Source: CAIWHR01 sp963734575 (GTDB lineage Bacteria > Pseudomonadota > Gammaproteobacteria > Burkholderiales > Casimicrobiaceae). From it: a DNA stretch of 64,000 nt. The stretch covers positions 1 to 64,000 of the forward strand of contig CAVTHT010000013.1 in NCBI GenBank assembly GCA_963734575.1, in the 5' to 3' direction. A program made the translations under genes and the position numbers. Below are positions 9,369 to 18,479 of the stretch, piece by piece. The notes under the pieces are model-generated. The model made no database searches. It was given only the letters and a program-made list of their open reading frames with translations, and had not been told where the DNA came from. Numbering within the stretch: the first letter of the stretch is position 1; each line of letters opens with the position of its first letter.

Positions 9369-10439
9369 ATGCCCAAAGAGCTCGAGCGAGGTGAAGCCGC
9401 CAAGATCAACTTTACCGAGCTTCGGTATGCGCACATCGATACCAAGGCGGGTGAGCAGCAGATACTCACCGCCAACCCTTGGGCGTTCGTGCATCGCGCC
9501 CTGAGCGAGCAACTCACTGCGCGACGTGGGAGAAACAGGGCGAATCTGGACCGCGCGATCTACTTCGCCGATCTTGCGGAGCAGTTCTATGCGGCGTCGA
9601 TACGTGCTGAGTTGCCGATCAAGGGTACGTTGACTTACTACTTCATGCTCAACTTGGCGAAGGCCTACATTGCCGCGAATGGCGTCGCGCTAGAGAAGAA
9701 ACCCGAGCATCACGGCCTGTCGTTAGAACTAGGTACTGCGCAGAAGGTGAAGATTTACGGCCCGTCGACAAGCGCCGTAAACATATTTGCCGAGTTTTCA
9801 AAGGCCCTCGGATCAACGGTATCTGCGGCAAGCACGGTGTCACTCACGGAAACGCTGGGCCAGGTACCCGAGCTTCACAGCCTGTACGTCAGTTTAAAAC
9901 ACGCGAAGCAGCGCAAGTTACTCCCGATTGAATACAAATTTCTCGTGAACGGTGCGCGGGACCGACTTTTCGTCGAGGTGATGTATGAGAACCAGAACAA
10001 GACGAAGGTCGACACGTCTAAGTTCATGGAGGGCGCACGCGAGGCTTACTTCCGAGACGGCTACCCTCGCGAGGGGTGGGTTGTGTATCGCAGCAGGACT
10101 AGGCGGCGAATCAGCAAAGCCAACATGGGGGACGCATACGCAAAATTCATCAAGGAGTCCCGCAAATTCAACATCGTTTCACTGCTCACCCGGAGCGGAT
10201 ATCGCTATTACTGCGATCTGCAGCCTGGTCCTTTGCACCATCTGTCGTACGCGTTAGCGGCGATGTTCTACATTGGGGCGGCGGCACGGTACCGGCCGCT
10301 TGAAATCAGAGCGGTTCTTGGAGGCGAGCTGCGGCCGCTCGTTTCCGAGCTGTTGACTCTCGCGCCGAAACAGTTCTTGTACCAGCTAACATCTTTGATT
10401 ACCGGAAAGGTTTGCCTCGTTCCCTTCTCGGAGATTTGA
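9369..10439 (+). CDS. YaaC-like protein of unknown function
   Basis: A 356-residue soluble protein. LTYYFMLNLAKAYIAANG (about 85-100) followed by HHGLS, and the C-terminal PLEI...ELRPLVSELL...KQFLYQL segment, match the layout of YaaC-like proteins found near restriction and other defence genes. No catalytic motif is evident. The start lies 6 bases after the preceding stop, so the two are probably co-transcribed. Family assignment is from pattern memory and is moderately sure. Confidence 0.55.
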   Translation: MPKELERGEAAKINFTELRYAHIDTKAGEQQILTANPWAFVHRALSEQLTARRGRNRANLDRAIYFADLAEQFYAASIRAELPIKGTLTYYFMLNLAKAYIAANGVALEKKPEHHGLSLELGTAQKVKIYGPSTSAVNIFAEFSKALGSTVSAASTVSLTETLGQVPELHSLYVSLKHAKQRKLLPIEYKFLVNGARDRLFVEVMYENQNKTKVDTSKFMEGAREAYFRDGYPREGWVVYRSRTRRRISKANMGDAYAKFIKESRKFNIVSLLTRSGYRYYCDLQPGPLHHLSYALAAMFYIGAAARYRPLEIRAVLGGELRPLVSELLTLAPKQFLYQLTSLITGKVCLVPFSEI

Positions 10440-10640
10440 CGCGCGATCTTATCCATTTTCCGATGGGGCGGGAATGATTCCCCTGTCATGGCGCGATCTG
10501 CAGTATCTTATTTGCGACAGCCGCTCGCGCGCATGACGTCGCTCAATGAAGACGGCATGGCGTTTGGCGTAGCCCAGCGCGTCATCGGCTCGGTCTTGGG
10601 TTATGGCCGACTACGACGACCCATTTCCTGGGAGAGACCG

Positions 10641-11549
10641 GTGGGTGACCTCAAGCTCTTCAAGATTGGCAACGAAACGGTCGTCGAGATCGAAGGCGGC
10701 GCTTCCGCCGTTGAGAAGTCGCTCCAGACCCTGATGGAGAAGCACCTCGAGTCGTTTCTCGGCGTTCGCTTCCTGGAGACCGAGTACGGCACGGGCCGGA
10801 CCCACGGCGGCCGGATCGACACGCTCGGAATCGACGAGAATGCAGCCCCGGTAATCATCGAATACAAGCGCGCGCTCAACGAGAATGTCATCAACCAGGG
10901 GCTGTTCTACCTAGACTGGCTGCTCGACCACAAGGCCGAGTTCGAGCTGTTGGTCCAGAAGCGCCTTGGCGTCGAACAGAGCAACAAGATCGACTGGTCT
11001 GGCCCGCGCCTGATATGCATCGCGGGCGACTTCACCAAATATGACGAGTACGCCGTCAACCAGATCAACCGCAACATCGAGCTAATGCGGTACGCGAAGT
11101 ACGGGCCCGATTTGCTGCTGCTGGAACTGATTAACGCGAGGAGTGCCGACGCGGCTTCGTCAAAGCCGGCCGGGCACGGAGTGAAAAATGCGTACAAGAC
11201 GGTCGGGCAGTACCTGGATGAGGCTCCGAAAGAGGTAAGGGACCTCTACGAAGAGCTCCGCGCCTTCTTGGTGGCGCTGGGCGATGACGTGCAAGAAAAG
11301 CAACTGCAGTTCTACATCGCGTACAAACGCATCAAGAACTTCGCCTGTGTCGAGGTTCATCCCGCGACGAAGAAGCTTCTCGTGTTCGTCAAGGTGGATC
11401 CAGATTCCATTTCGCTGGAACATGGATTCACTCGCGACGTTCGGAGCATTGGCCACTTCGGCACCGGCGACCTGGAGATCTCGATTCGCAGCCGCGATGA
11501 CCTGTCCAGAGGCAAAGATCTCATCAGCCGTAGCTATGAGGCCAGCTGA
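10641..11549 (+). CDS. DUF5655 protein with N-terminal PD-(D/E)XK nuclease-like domain
   Basis: About 302 residues from GTG 10641, chosen because GGGAGAG lies just upstream and conserved-looking sequence begins there; an ATG at 10488 would add a poor N-terminal tail. The N-terminal domain shows RIDTLGI (Asp at about 60) and VIIEYKRA (Glu74, Lys76), the D...ExK signature of the restriction-endonuclease fold. The C-terminal part (YKTVGQYLDEAP, then VQFYIAYKR-like and KIFVKVDP-like strands) matches DUF5655, which commonly accompanies such nucleases. It probably acts on DNA; the substrate is unknown. Same strand as the hsd block. Confidence 0.75.
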   Translation: MGDLKLFKIGNETVVEIEGGASAVEKSLQTLMEKHLESFLGVRFLETEYGTGRTHGGRIDTLGIDENAAPVIIEYKRALNENVINQGLFYLDWLLDHKAEFELLVQKRLGVEQSNKIDWSGPRLICIAGDFTKYDEYAVNQINRNIELMRYAKYGPDLLLLELINARSADAASSKPAGHGVKNAYKTVGQYLDEAPKEVRDLYEELRAFLVALGDDVQEKQLQFYIAYKRIKNFACVEVHPATKKLLVFVKVDPDSISLEHGFTRDVRSIGHFGTGDLEISIRSRDDLSRGKDLISRSYEAS

Positions 11550-11591
11550 GCTCTGTGCGGCTCTAGTTTGGGTTGAGCGTCCCAGGCGGAA

Positions 11592-12494
11592 GTGATGGCA
11601 TCTCAGCCCGGTTTGTTTGACCGTCCGGCACGACCGGACTCGGCGGCCGAGCGCGCGACTCGCAAGCTCCAACACTTCTGTCGGATGGCCGAGGCGGTCG
11701 ACGAGCTGTTCCAGAGCGCGCTGACCACCGAGGGTCCGGGGGCGTTCGACAGCTACCTGGACTCGATCTGCCGGCTGCGACACCTGTCTGCATTCAACGC
11801 CATGCTCGTGCGTGCCCAGCGCCCGGGCGTGTCTTGGGTAGCGACAAAGAAACAGTGGCAGCGAAGGGGAAGGGCCGTTCTGCCCGGAGCGATCCCAATC
11901 GTGATCCTGCAGCCGTTCGGCCCTGTGCTCTTCATGTATGAGGCGACCGACACCGCTGGGCCACCTCTGAGCATAGAGGTGAACAGCACGTTGCTGGCTG
12001 AGGGGGACTTCTCGGATCGGCAGTGGCGCGCGGCGTGCCGACGGGCCGAGAGCTTCGGGGTGAAGGTTCAGCCGACCGCCTTCGGGGCACATCTGGCCGG
12101 AACGGCGCAGGGAATCCGCGAATATCCCGTAGCTGTCCAGCAGGGCGAGTCCCGTTGGCTCGTGCGGACAAACTCCAACTTCGACCTGCCGACGCAAATG
12201 GCCACACTGGCGCACGAGCTGGGCCACATCTACTGTGGGCACTGTGGAGCGGACCCCGAGGGCCGATGGCCGGAGCGCCGCCCGGATTCCTATGAAGTAA
12301 GAGAGCTGGAGGCCGAGGCCGTGGCTTGGCTCGTCTGCAACCGACTCGACCTCAGAACTCGGTCGCGGGAGTACCTGTCCAGACTCGCCACACCCGAGGC
12401 CATAAATGCAGTGAGCAAAGGCATGGGGATGTACTCGATCGTCAGGGCGGTAGAGTACATCGAGAGCGGCCCACGTGTCGCCATGAGTGCATGA
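11592..12494 (+). CDS. ImmA/IrrE-like zinc metallo-endopeptidase
   Basis: A 300-residue protein with a gluzincin zinc motif HELGH at 208-212 and the downstream ELEAEAVAW segment (about 241-249) that supplies the third ligand in ImmA/IrrE proteins. The N-terminal half (SAFNAMLV..Q.P....VATKKQW) resembles the ArdC-type N-terminal region found with such peptidases on mobile elements. ImmA relatives cleave repressors of mobile elements or antitoxins; here the substrate is unknown. Last gene of the co-oriented series after hsdR, 42 bases downstream of the DUF5655 gene. Confidence 0.75.
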   Translation: MMASQPGLFDRPARPDSAAERATRKLQHFCRMAEAVDELFQSALTTEGPGAFDSYLDSICRLRHLSAFNAMLVRAQRPGVSWVATKKQWQRRGRAVLPGAIPIVILQPFGPVLFMYEATDTAGPPLSIEVNSTLLAEGDFSDRQWRAACRRAESFGVKVQPTAFGAHLAGTAQGIREYPVAVQQGESRWLVRTNSNFDLPTQMATLAHELGHIYCGHCGADPEGRWPERRPDSYEVRELEAEAVAWLVCNRLDLRTRSREYLSRLATPEAINAVSKGMGMYSIVRAVEYIESGPRVAMSA

Positions 12495-12573
12495 GCGGTT
12501 TTGGCACTCGCCGAGTGCACGGATAAAGTGGGTTAGCGGCTTTCCCGCTTAACACTGAGCCGGAGGTCGCCAC

Positions 12574-12823
12574 ATGGGAGTTACTGACAGATACACATAC
12601 CTCATTCCGCGGTCCCACTTGCCAGGCCCAGGAACCAGCGTCGGTCCTTGAATACGGGTCCGCTTATGGCGCTTCGTGGGGGCAGCCGCCGAACTTGGCG
12701 GGCTTCTCAGGAATGTTGATCAATGGAGAGGCTGGAATTCCAATGCCCCAAATCGGCCGTTTGCAATGCTTCCAGCCGCAGCCTCATGGGACGAATGTGT
12801 TACCCGTAACCAACGTGAATTGA
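12574..12823 (+). pseudogene. Possible small gene with a frameshift
   Basis: ATG at 12574 sits 7 bases after GGAGG and encodes 25 residues to a TGA at 12649. An adjacent frame is open without stops from 12647 to 12823 (beginning LEYGSAYGASWGQPP) and would extend the protein to about 80 residues after one frameshift. No family recognised. Upstream, 12528-12555 forms a small hairpin around TTAGCGG. Weakly supported. Confidence 0.25.
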
Positions 12824-12824
12824 A

Positions 12825-13466
12825 ATGGATCCGGTAGATAAAGTAGACGATGTTGCGCATCGTATGCGCGCAGGTACTGTTGCCCAGATTACGAGGAGCT
12901 CCGGACAGTGGGCATTCGTCGATGTGGGCTTCGCCCAAAAGACGCGAAGCACTGCCATTTTGGTGGATGATGAGGACCCGCACAGCTGCACCTTCTCCGA
13001 GTTGCGTGTGGAGCTCGTCAAACTCGCCACGCGCAGCACTTCGCCACTGAATCTTGTCATCGAAGCGCCCTTAAGCGCTGCGTTTACCAGCGCGGGCAAC
13101 CCCGCTGGTCGCGTTATGGAGAAAAGCGCTGCGGGCCATCGCTACTGGTACGCTGGGATGGGATGCCAGATCACGGTGGCGTCCGCTTATCTCCTCCGAT
13201 CGATCATTGACAGCAAGGCCGTTCGATCGGTGCGGCTGTTCGAAGCATTCGTTTCGTTTAAGCAGAGGACGAAGAGAACAGGCGATTCCCACGCGCTTGA
13301 CGTCCGCGCGATGCGCGACGTCGTCTGGAATTCCGCTCGCGAGCAGGGGAGCGTGATTCCGCCGGACTCGCTGCTCGGACCCGCCGCGTCGCGCATTGAA
13401 TCGGCCCTTGCGGTATTCGGGTTCGAACTTGGCGTTCCGCCGGTGATCGTCGCGAGCGCCGCCTAG
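12825..13466 (+). CDS. Uncharacterised protein, possibly RNase H-like (DUF429-like)
   Basis: A 213-residue frame. FVDVGFAQ near residue 30, then TAILVDD, and LVIEAPLSAAF with a following GNPAGR, resemble the strand-Asp / strand-Glu arrangement of RNase H-fold proteins such as DUF429. The remainder (HYWYAGMG-like segment, SYKQR-like loop, HALDVRAMRD) is unassigned. The ribosome site is weak. Fold is a guess; I am fairly confident that it is a real gene because the composition is that of a globular protein and the overlapping frames are not. Confidence 0.55.
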   Translation: MDPVDKVDDVAHRMRAGTVAQITRSSGQWAFVDVGFAQKTRSTAILVDDEDPHSCTFSELRVELVKLATRSTSPLNLVIEAPLSAAFTSAGNPAGRVMEKSAAGHRYWYAGMGCQITVASAYLLRSIIDSKAVRSVRLFEAFVSFKQRTKRTGDSHALDVRAMRDVVWNSAREQGSVIPPDSLLGPAASRIESALAVFGFELGVPPVIVASAA

Positions 13467-13892
13467 CGTTCCACTCTCTGACACAAAGTCGCGGCAGCAG
13501 CGGAGAGCCTTCACCGCAGCTTCCGGGCGCCCGCATTCCTGGTGGCTGCCGCCCGCGCTCCGCACGGACCCTGACGTTCGGCCCGATTTGAACCAGCAGG
13601 CACGCGGCTGTCGGACCAACAGGGTCGGCACCTAAGGTGCGCCCAAGGAGCCGGGCTGGAAGCCCCAAACGGCGGGGGCCTCGAAGGAGGGCCAAGCTGC
13701 GCGCGGCTTCCAGAGGAGGTCGGCGCCGACCGCCCCGCTGCGTCCCCCGAGCCCCTACGCTGGAGCGACCACGCACTAAGGGAGTCGGCGATGGAGAGCG
13801 GGGCGCGCGCGAGTCCCCGGACAAGCGCATCTATTCGACACAGCCGAGATTGCGAGACCTTCGCCTTAATCATCCACTACGCGGCAGTGGCA
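13467..13892. other. Non-coding stretch before the IS21-split gene
   Basis: High GC, with only arginine/proline-rich shadow frames. No promoter, repeat or RNA signature was found beyond local GC-rich self-complementarity around 13660-13760. Confidence 0.4.
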
Positions 13893-13979
13893 ATGCGCGG
13901 GCTAATGTTCATCTTCAAAGTCGTGTTCTGGCTCTGGGCCGTCCTGCTGGTCCTGCTACTTGTGCTTGGGCCGCTGTAG
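13893..13979 (+). CDS. Candidate 28-residue membrane peptide
   Basis: ATG 13893 encodes a peptide that is almost entirely one hydrophobic helix (FKVVFWLWAVLLVLLLVLG). It ends 2 bases before the GTG of the IS21-split gene, so the pair could be an operon. No strong ribosome site. Single-helix peptides also arise by chance in GC-rich DNA, so confidence is low. Confidence 0.3.
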   Translation: MRGLMFIFKVVFWLWAVLLVLLLVLGPL

Positions 13980-14076
13980 CCGTGGCCATCGAACTCGAAT
14001 TCATCGACTTCATTGTCAACGCCGGGCGAGAAACTGCACAGATCTGGCGGCTGAAAATTGCACACCATGATTTGGT

Positions 14077-14904
14077 TCAGTGACCTGTCTTCGACTTACG
14101 CGAACGCCTGACGGGCTCGGCGCCGTCGACATCGGATTGCAGCGTGCGGTATAGCTCGGTGTGCTCTCGCATGCGATAGCTGTTGCCGCGGATGTTGACC
14201 AGGTGGCAGTGGTGCAGGACTCGGTCGATGAGCGCGGCGGCCATCACGTCGTCGCCGAAGATGTCACCCCATTCCTCGAAGCCTTTGTTGGAGGTGAGCA
14301 CGGTCGACGCGCGTTCGTAGCGGCGATTCATGAGCTGGAAGAAGAGCACGGCGCCGGTGTGGTTGATCGGCAGGTAGCCGATCTCATCGACCACCAGCAG
14401 CGAAGGATGCGTGAGCACGGCAAGCCGGCGCGCCAGACGTCCGGCGGCCTGGGCTTCCTCGAGCGAGGTGATCAGGTCGATGAGCGTGCCGTAGTAGACG
14501 CGACGGCCGCGCTGCGCGGCGGCGATGGCGAGGCTGATCGCGAGGTGCGTCTTGCCCACGCCGGGCGGGCCGAGCAGCACCACGTTCTCCTTGCGCTCGA
14601 TGAAGTTGAGCTCGTGCAGGCTCTCGATCTGCTCGCGCTTGATCGACGGCTGGAACGAGAAGTCGAAGGTTTCGAGCGTCTTGACGGCGGGCAGCCGCGA
14701 GGAGCGCATCGCGGCCTGCAGCCGACGGTTGTTGCGCAGGGTGATTTGCGCTGTCAGCAGCCGGCTGATCGCCTCGGTGGCGGCGACGCGGCCGCCGTCG
14801 ATCTCGCTCAGGATGCCGTCGACTGCTTCCAGCGAACCAGGCATCTTGAGGTCGGCCAGCATGCCGCGGATGGCATCGCGCTGGGTGCGCGTGGCGACAT
14901 TCAT
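14077..14904 (-). CDS. istB: IS21-family helper ATPase IstB
   Basis: DnaA/AAA-type ATPase that loads and activates the IstA transposase on target DNA. About 275 residues from the ATG at 14904 (MNVATRTQRDAIRGML), the usual family start; an upstream in-frame ATG at 14961 is less likely. Walker A LGPPGVGKTH lies in the first half, Walker B LLVVDEIGYLP follows, then the sensor-like VLTSNKGFEEWG and the arginine-containing IDRVLHH. Frame intact. It lies downstream of the broken istA in the same element. Confidence 0.92.
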   Translation of the reverse strand: MNVATRTQRDAIRGMLADLKMPGSLEAVDGILSEIDGGRVAATEAISRLLTAQITLRNNRRLQAAMRSSRLPAVKTLETFDFSFQPSIKREQIESLHELNFIERKENVVLLGPPGVGKTHLAISLAIAAAQRGRRVYYGTLIDLITSLEEAQAAGRLARRLAVLTHPSLLVVDEIGYLPINHTGAVLFFQLMNRRYERASTVLTSNKGFEEWGDIFGDDVMAAALIDRVLHHCHLVNIRGNSYRMREHTELYRTLQSDVDGAEPVRRSRKSKTGH

Positions 14905-15001
14905 CGGGTCAGCTCCCGCGAGCCGGTCGTAGGCGGCCAGCGACCGGCGCTCAACGCTCAACAGCCGATGACCGTGGCGACTGGTGGCTCCGGCGGTGTC
15001 G

Positions 15002-15944
15002 TTAGCGCCAGATCAGCGAGCGATACGGCCGCGGCGCCAGCGGCTTAAGCAGCACGCGCTCGTCGCGCTCGAAGCGCAGATCGCGGCGCCTCGGCGGTGG
15101 TCCGATGGCGTGCGGACGTTGGCCGTGCTGCGCCAGCCACGACAGCGCCTGTGCATTCAGATCGGCATCGTTGAGGAAGCTGCGGCCGTAGAAGAAGCTC
15201 TCGCGCACGTAGCCGATCGGACGCTCGACCTTGCCCTTGGTCTTGGCACGATACGGCCGGCAAGCGCGGATGCGGAAGCCCCAGTGCGCGGCAAAGCGCA
15301 TGAACTCGGCGTTCTCGAGCAGCTTGCCGCCGATCGCGCGCTCGTCCTCGATGATCACCGCCTTCATCTGATCGAACAGCAACTCCGCGGGCACGCCGCC
15401 GAAGAAGGCGAACGCCTCTTCCAGCCCGTCCATCAGCACCGCCATCGTCTGCCGGGTGTAGAACTGCAACCACAGCAGCCGCGAGTAGCCCAGCACCACG
15501 AGCAGCGCGTAGCGCTTGCCCCACGGCAGGCGAAACTCGGCGAAGTCGACCTGCGCCTGGTGGCCCGGCGGAGTCTCGAAGCGCACCACCGGATCGGGTG
15601 CCGGCACCGGCCGCACTCTGCCGCACGTACTCCTTGACCTGCGTGTAGCCGCCGGCGTAGCCCGCCGCCCGGATCTCATCGAACAGCCGCGTCGCCGTCA
15701 GCCTGGGAAACTCGGCCAGTCGCGCATCGATGATTGCCGCGGAACGGATCGACCTTGCATGCGACCGGCGGGCGTGGCCTGTATCGCACCGGCGCGTCAT
15801 CGAGGTCCCGATCGAGCTGCCCGCCCTGGCGATCCAGTGATAGATGGTGCGCCGCGAGACTCCCAGCTCGCGCGCGATCTCAGCCTTGCTCAGACCGCGC
15901 TCCAGATAGTGACGTAACAGCACTCGTTGCTCCCTCCCATACAT
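15002..15944 (-). pseudogene. istA: IS21-family transposase IstA, multiply frameshifted
   Basis: The start (MYGREQRVLLRHYLERG) is at 15944 behind a GGGGAG ribosome site, and an N-terminal helix-turn-helix (KAEIARELGVSRRTIYHW) is readable. The segment at about 15740-15825 only makes sense in another frame (GQLDRDLDDAPVRYRPRPP), implying two compensating indels. A third shift near 15615 separates KEYVRQ from the DDE catalytic core (VDFAEFRLPWGKRYALLVVL, then ELLFDQMKAVI and the KGKVERP segment). The longest frames therefore encode only pieces. Transposition would need a complete IstA from elsewhere. Confidence 0.85.
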
Positions 15945-16454
15945 CGCCGGCTCCCCGATCCTTCCACGGAACCGACAGCCTGTCGGAGTGTGCAATTCTC
16001 GTCCGCCATATCTGTGCAATTTACGCCCGCCGCCGACAACTTCATCGTCCCGATCACCACGATCGCGGAGAAGTACCCGGGCGGATGGGAGCAGTGCCGT
16101 CGGGACCACGCGCACCTCATCGGCGGGCGGGTCTGGTACGACGACCACCTCTTCCGCGACGGCGCGATGAACCCGCGGGATATCGAAAGCCTTGTTGTCG
16201 CGTGGGAGTCGATGGGATTCCGCGTGATGATCGAAAGCGGGGGAGAACAGGTCTTCGTCGACGCGTGCGTAGCGGAACGCCTCTTCGGCGGTCCCAAGGT
16301 ACGGTGCGATTGGTTCGAGTTTGACGCCGCGACTTGGACGGGGAACCTGAAGGGAACGGCGCCCGGCGCCGTAATCGGGCGTCGACACTTCCGCCCTCTG
16401 CGGTAGACCATTCGTAGCGTGCGCGCCTGCGGGTGAAAATCCACAGTACCGGCC

Positions 16455-17098
16455 ATGCCCACGCGCGATCGTTCCCCTCTCCCCGACGGCTCCCACGCGC
16501 TGGCTTCAGACGCGGAGCGCGCAAGTCGGCGCGGGATGCTGGGGCACCCCCACGTCGCCCCGCTGACGACGTTCGTTCGCGGCCTCAGGGGACGACGTCC
16601 CGGCGACCGCGTACCGTACTTCGACCCGCTGGATGGTCGCATCGGTGCCGAGGTGCTGTTCGTGCTCGATGTTCCGGCCCGAAGGTCGTGCACACAAGCT
16701 TCGTGACGCGGACAATCCGGAGCCGACAGCCAGTAACCTCCGTGCGCTGCTTCTGGACGCCAGCATGAGCAGGAAATGCACCGCCCTCTGGAACATCGTC
16801 GCGTGGTACACGGCACGGGCAAGAGGATCCGCCCCGCGTCACGCGCAGATGTTCGTAGAGGGCGCGGCGTACCTGGGACCGGCTCCTGCCGCTGTTTACG
16901 AAGCTGAGAGCGGTCGTCCTGGCCGGGCGCAAGGCGCAGTCGGCCCGTGCCGTCGTCGAGTGGCTCACGAACGCGTGCGTGTTCTCGATGCTGCATCCGA
17001 GCAACCAGGTGGTGGGGTGCTTCCCCGTGAGGCGCCCGACCGAGTTCGCGGCCTTCCTCCGAGTCCATGCCGGCCGAGCGACCGTCCGTTGTTCGGGG
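16455..17098 (+). pseudogene. Uracil-DNA-glycosylase-like gene, frameshifted (copy 1)
   Basis: The pieces in successive frames are FDPLDGRIGAEVLFVLD (the usual position of the first active-site loop, normally GEAPG/EAPG), then LRALLLDASMSRKCTALWN, then KLRAVVLAGRKAQSA and FSMLHPSNQVVGCFP. LHPS near the C-terminus corresponds to the HPS loop of small bacterial uracil-DNA glycosylases. Shifts near 16690 and 16880 break the frame. Related fragments occur at 20596-20718 and 23380-23640. If whole it would remove uracil from DNA; as it stands it is dead. Confidence 0.7.
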
Positions 17099-17310
17099 GA
17101 GGCGATTCGCGTCGCATTCAGTGCCACGGGCGCTCCTTGTTCGCGGAGGTCGGGTCCGACGATGGCTTGTGGCCCTATGATCGCAGTGCTGACGAGCGAC
17201 GGTATTGGAAGCGGAGGTCGGGGCTTCTTGATCGGTCGCGATGGGGCGCAACAAATGTGGATGTAGGCTGGCAGACCGACAGTCAGAAGAGAACTGCAGA
17301 GGAACCAAGA

Positions 17311-18360
17311 TTGAAACTGCGCAGAGAAGCTCGAACGCTGAGGTCGAAGGCCATCGCGTCCCTTCGTAGGGGCCTGACCAGTTTCAACAGCTTCGACGAC
17401 GACGGTCGTGTAACAACGATCCTCCTGCACTTTCAGCACGCCTGCGAGATGCTTCTGAAAGCCATGCTCGTTCAGAAGCGGATCGGCGTCTTTGACAAGG
17501 CGATCTCTAAGTCGATCAATTTCGAGCGATGCCTTGGCTTGGTTCAAGCCCACTGCGGGGTGACCGAAGCCGAGGCCGGATTGATGCGCGCGGTCGACGC
17601 GATGCGCAATAGTGAGCAGCACTGGATTCTGCACGTGCAAGAAGCGATTCTTTACGTGCACATCCGTGGCCTAGTGACCGTGTTTGATGACACATTGGAG
17701 CGATTCTTCAAGGAAAAGCTGGCGGATTATCTGCCGGTTCGTGTACTGCCCGTATCGACGACGCAGGTCACCGACATCGCCGCGCTCATCGACCGAGAGT
17801 TCACACAAGTCCGCGATCTTTTGAAGCCGGGCCGCCGGGCGCGAGAAGATGCGCGAGCTCGAATCCGAACGCTGCTTGCCATGGAATCGCATGTTGTCGA
17901 GGAAGTGGCAGTCACCGAACGAGACATCGACCGTGTCGAAAAGGCAATTCGAAAGGGCGACAATTTGAGTAAGGTGTTTCCACGGTTGCTGTCAATACAG
18001 ACGTCCGCCACCGCCGGTCATGGATTCGAGATGAAGGTCCGGTTCACGAAAAAGGAAGGCGCTCCCGTGCGGTTTATCTCAGGCGACGACCCGACCGAAG
18101 CTGCTGCGGTACGAGAAGTGGACTTACAGAAGAAGTACTACATGAGCGCCCATGAGCTAGCATCCAAATTGAAGCTCACGGCGCCGAAGGCGAAGGCCCT
18201 CCGGGACGACCTCGGCGTCGACACCGACGCCAACTGCCGGCACGTGTTCGAATTTGGCAGCCAGAAGATCCCGCGATATTCCGACAACGCATACACCGCG
18301 ATGCGGGACCGCCTGAAGACGACCTCGATCGAAGAGATTTGGGCAGCGCGCCAACGATGA
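17311..18360 (+). CDS. DUF3644 domain protein
   Basis: About 349 residues from TTG 17311, where conserved sequence begins; the same frame runs open much further upstream through the decayed glycosylase region. The N-terminus (TLRSKAIASLRRGLTSFNS, FQHACEMLLKAMLVQK, MRNSEQHW) has the features of DUF3644, a helical family, HEPN-like in pattern, often found in defence islands and mobile elements. A C-terminal region around residue 280 (MSAHELASKLKLTAPKAKAL) looks like a helix-turn-helix. Function unknown; a nucleic-acid role is plausible. The true start is uncertain. Confidence 0.7.
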   Translation: MKLRREARTLRSKAIASLRRGLTSFNSFDDDGRVTTILLHFQHACEMLLKAMLVQKRIGVFDKAISKSINFERCLGLVQAHCGVTEAEAGLMRAVDAMRNSEQHWILHVQEAILYVHIRGLVTVFDDTLERFFKEKLADYLPVRVLPVSTTQVTDIAALIDREFTQVRDLLKPGRRAREDARARIRTLLAMESHVVEEVAVTERDIDRVEKAIRKGDNLSKVFPRLLSIQTSATAGHGFEMKVRFTKKEGAPVRFISGDDPTEAAAVREVDLQKKYYMSAHELASKLKLTAPKAKALRDDLGVDTDANCRHVFEFGSQKIPRYSDNAYTAMRDRLKTTSIEEIWAARQR

Positions 18361-18479
18361 ACTAGGTCCCTGGACGGTGGCTGAGGAGCAGCCGGTCGTG
18401 GGACCGTGTTCGCCATAGTCGCGACCCTAGGGGGCAGAGAAGATGATCGGCCCGCGACGCGCAACCAACGTGAGGGATC

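Larger units (their letters stand above)
14014..16038 (-). mobile_element. IS21-family insertion sequence, istA decayed
   Basis: About 2.0 kb carrying istA and istB on the minus strand. Both ends begin TGTC and form imperfect inverted repeats of about 50 bases (14014-14064 against 15989-16038); within them 14031-14064 and 15989-16022 match at 29 of 34 positions. The internal ends contain two TGCACA/TGTGCA repeats, as is usual for IS21 relatives. Flanking 7-bp direct repeats ACTTCAT are the target duplication. istB is open but istA has at least three frameshifts, so the copy should not transpose by itself. Confidence 0.88.
13982..16406 (+). pseudogene. Small conserved gene split by an IS21-family insertion
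   Basis: The 5' piece is 13982-14013 (GTG start) and the 3' piece 16046-16406. Removing the element and one copy of the 7-bp duplication ACTTCAT (14007-14013 and 16039-16045) restores one frame running VAIELEFIDFIVPITTIAEK and on to about 130 residues, including PGGWEQC, HLIGGRVWYDDHLFRDGAM and CDWFEF. The family is an uncharacterised one I have only seen as hypothetical. With the element in place the product cannot be made whole. A distal fragment could be read through from the element. Confidence 0.75.

Noticed and set aside
14161..15048. 295-residue plus-strand frame across istB
   Set aside because: It is the antisense of istB, which has clear ATPase motifs; composition is that of a shadow.
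15890..17308. 472-residue minus-strand frame
   Set aside because: It crosses the IS21 end, the split gene and the glycosylase remnant without any recognisable domain.
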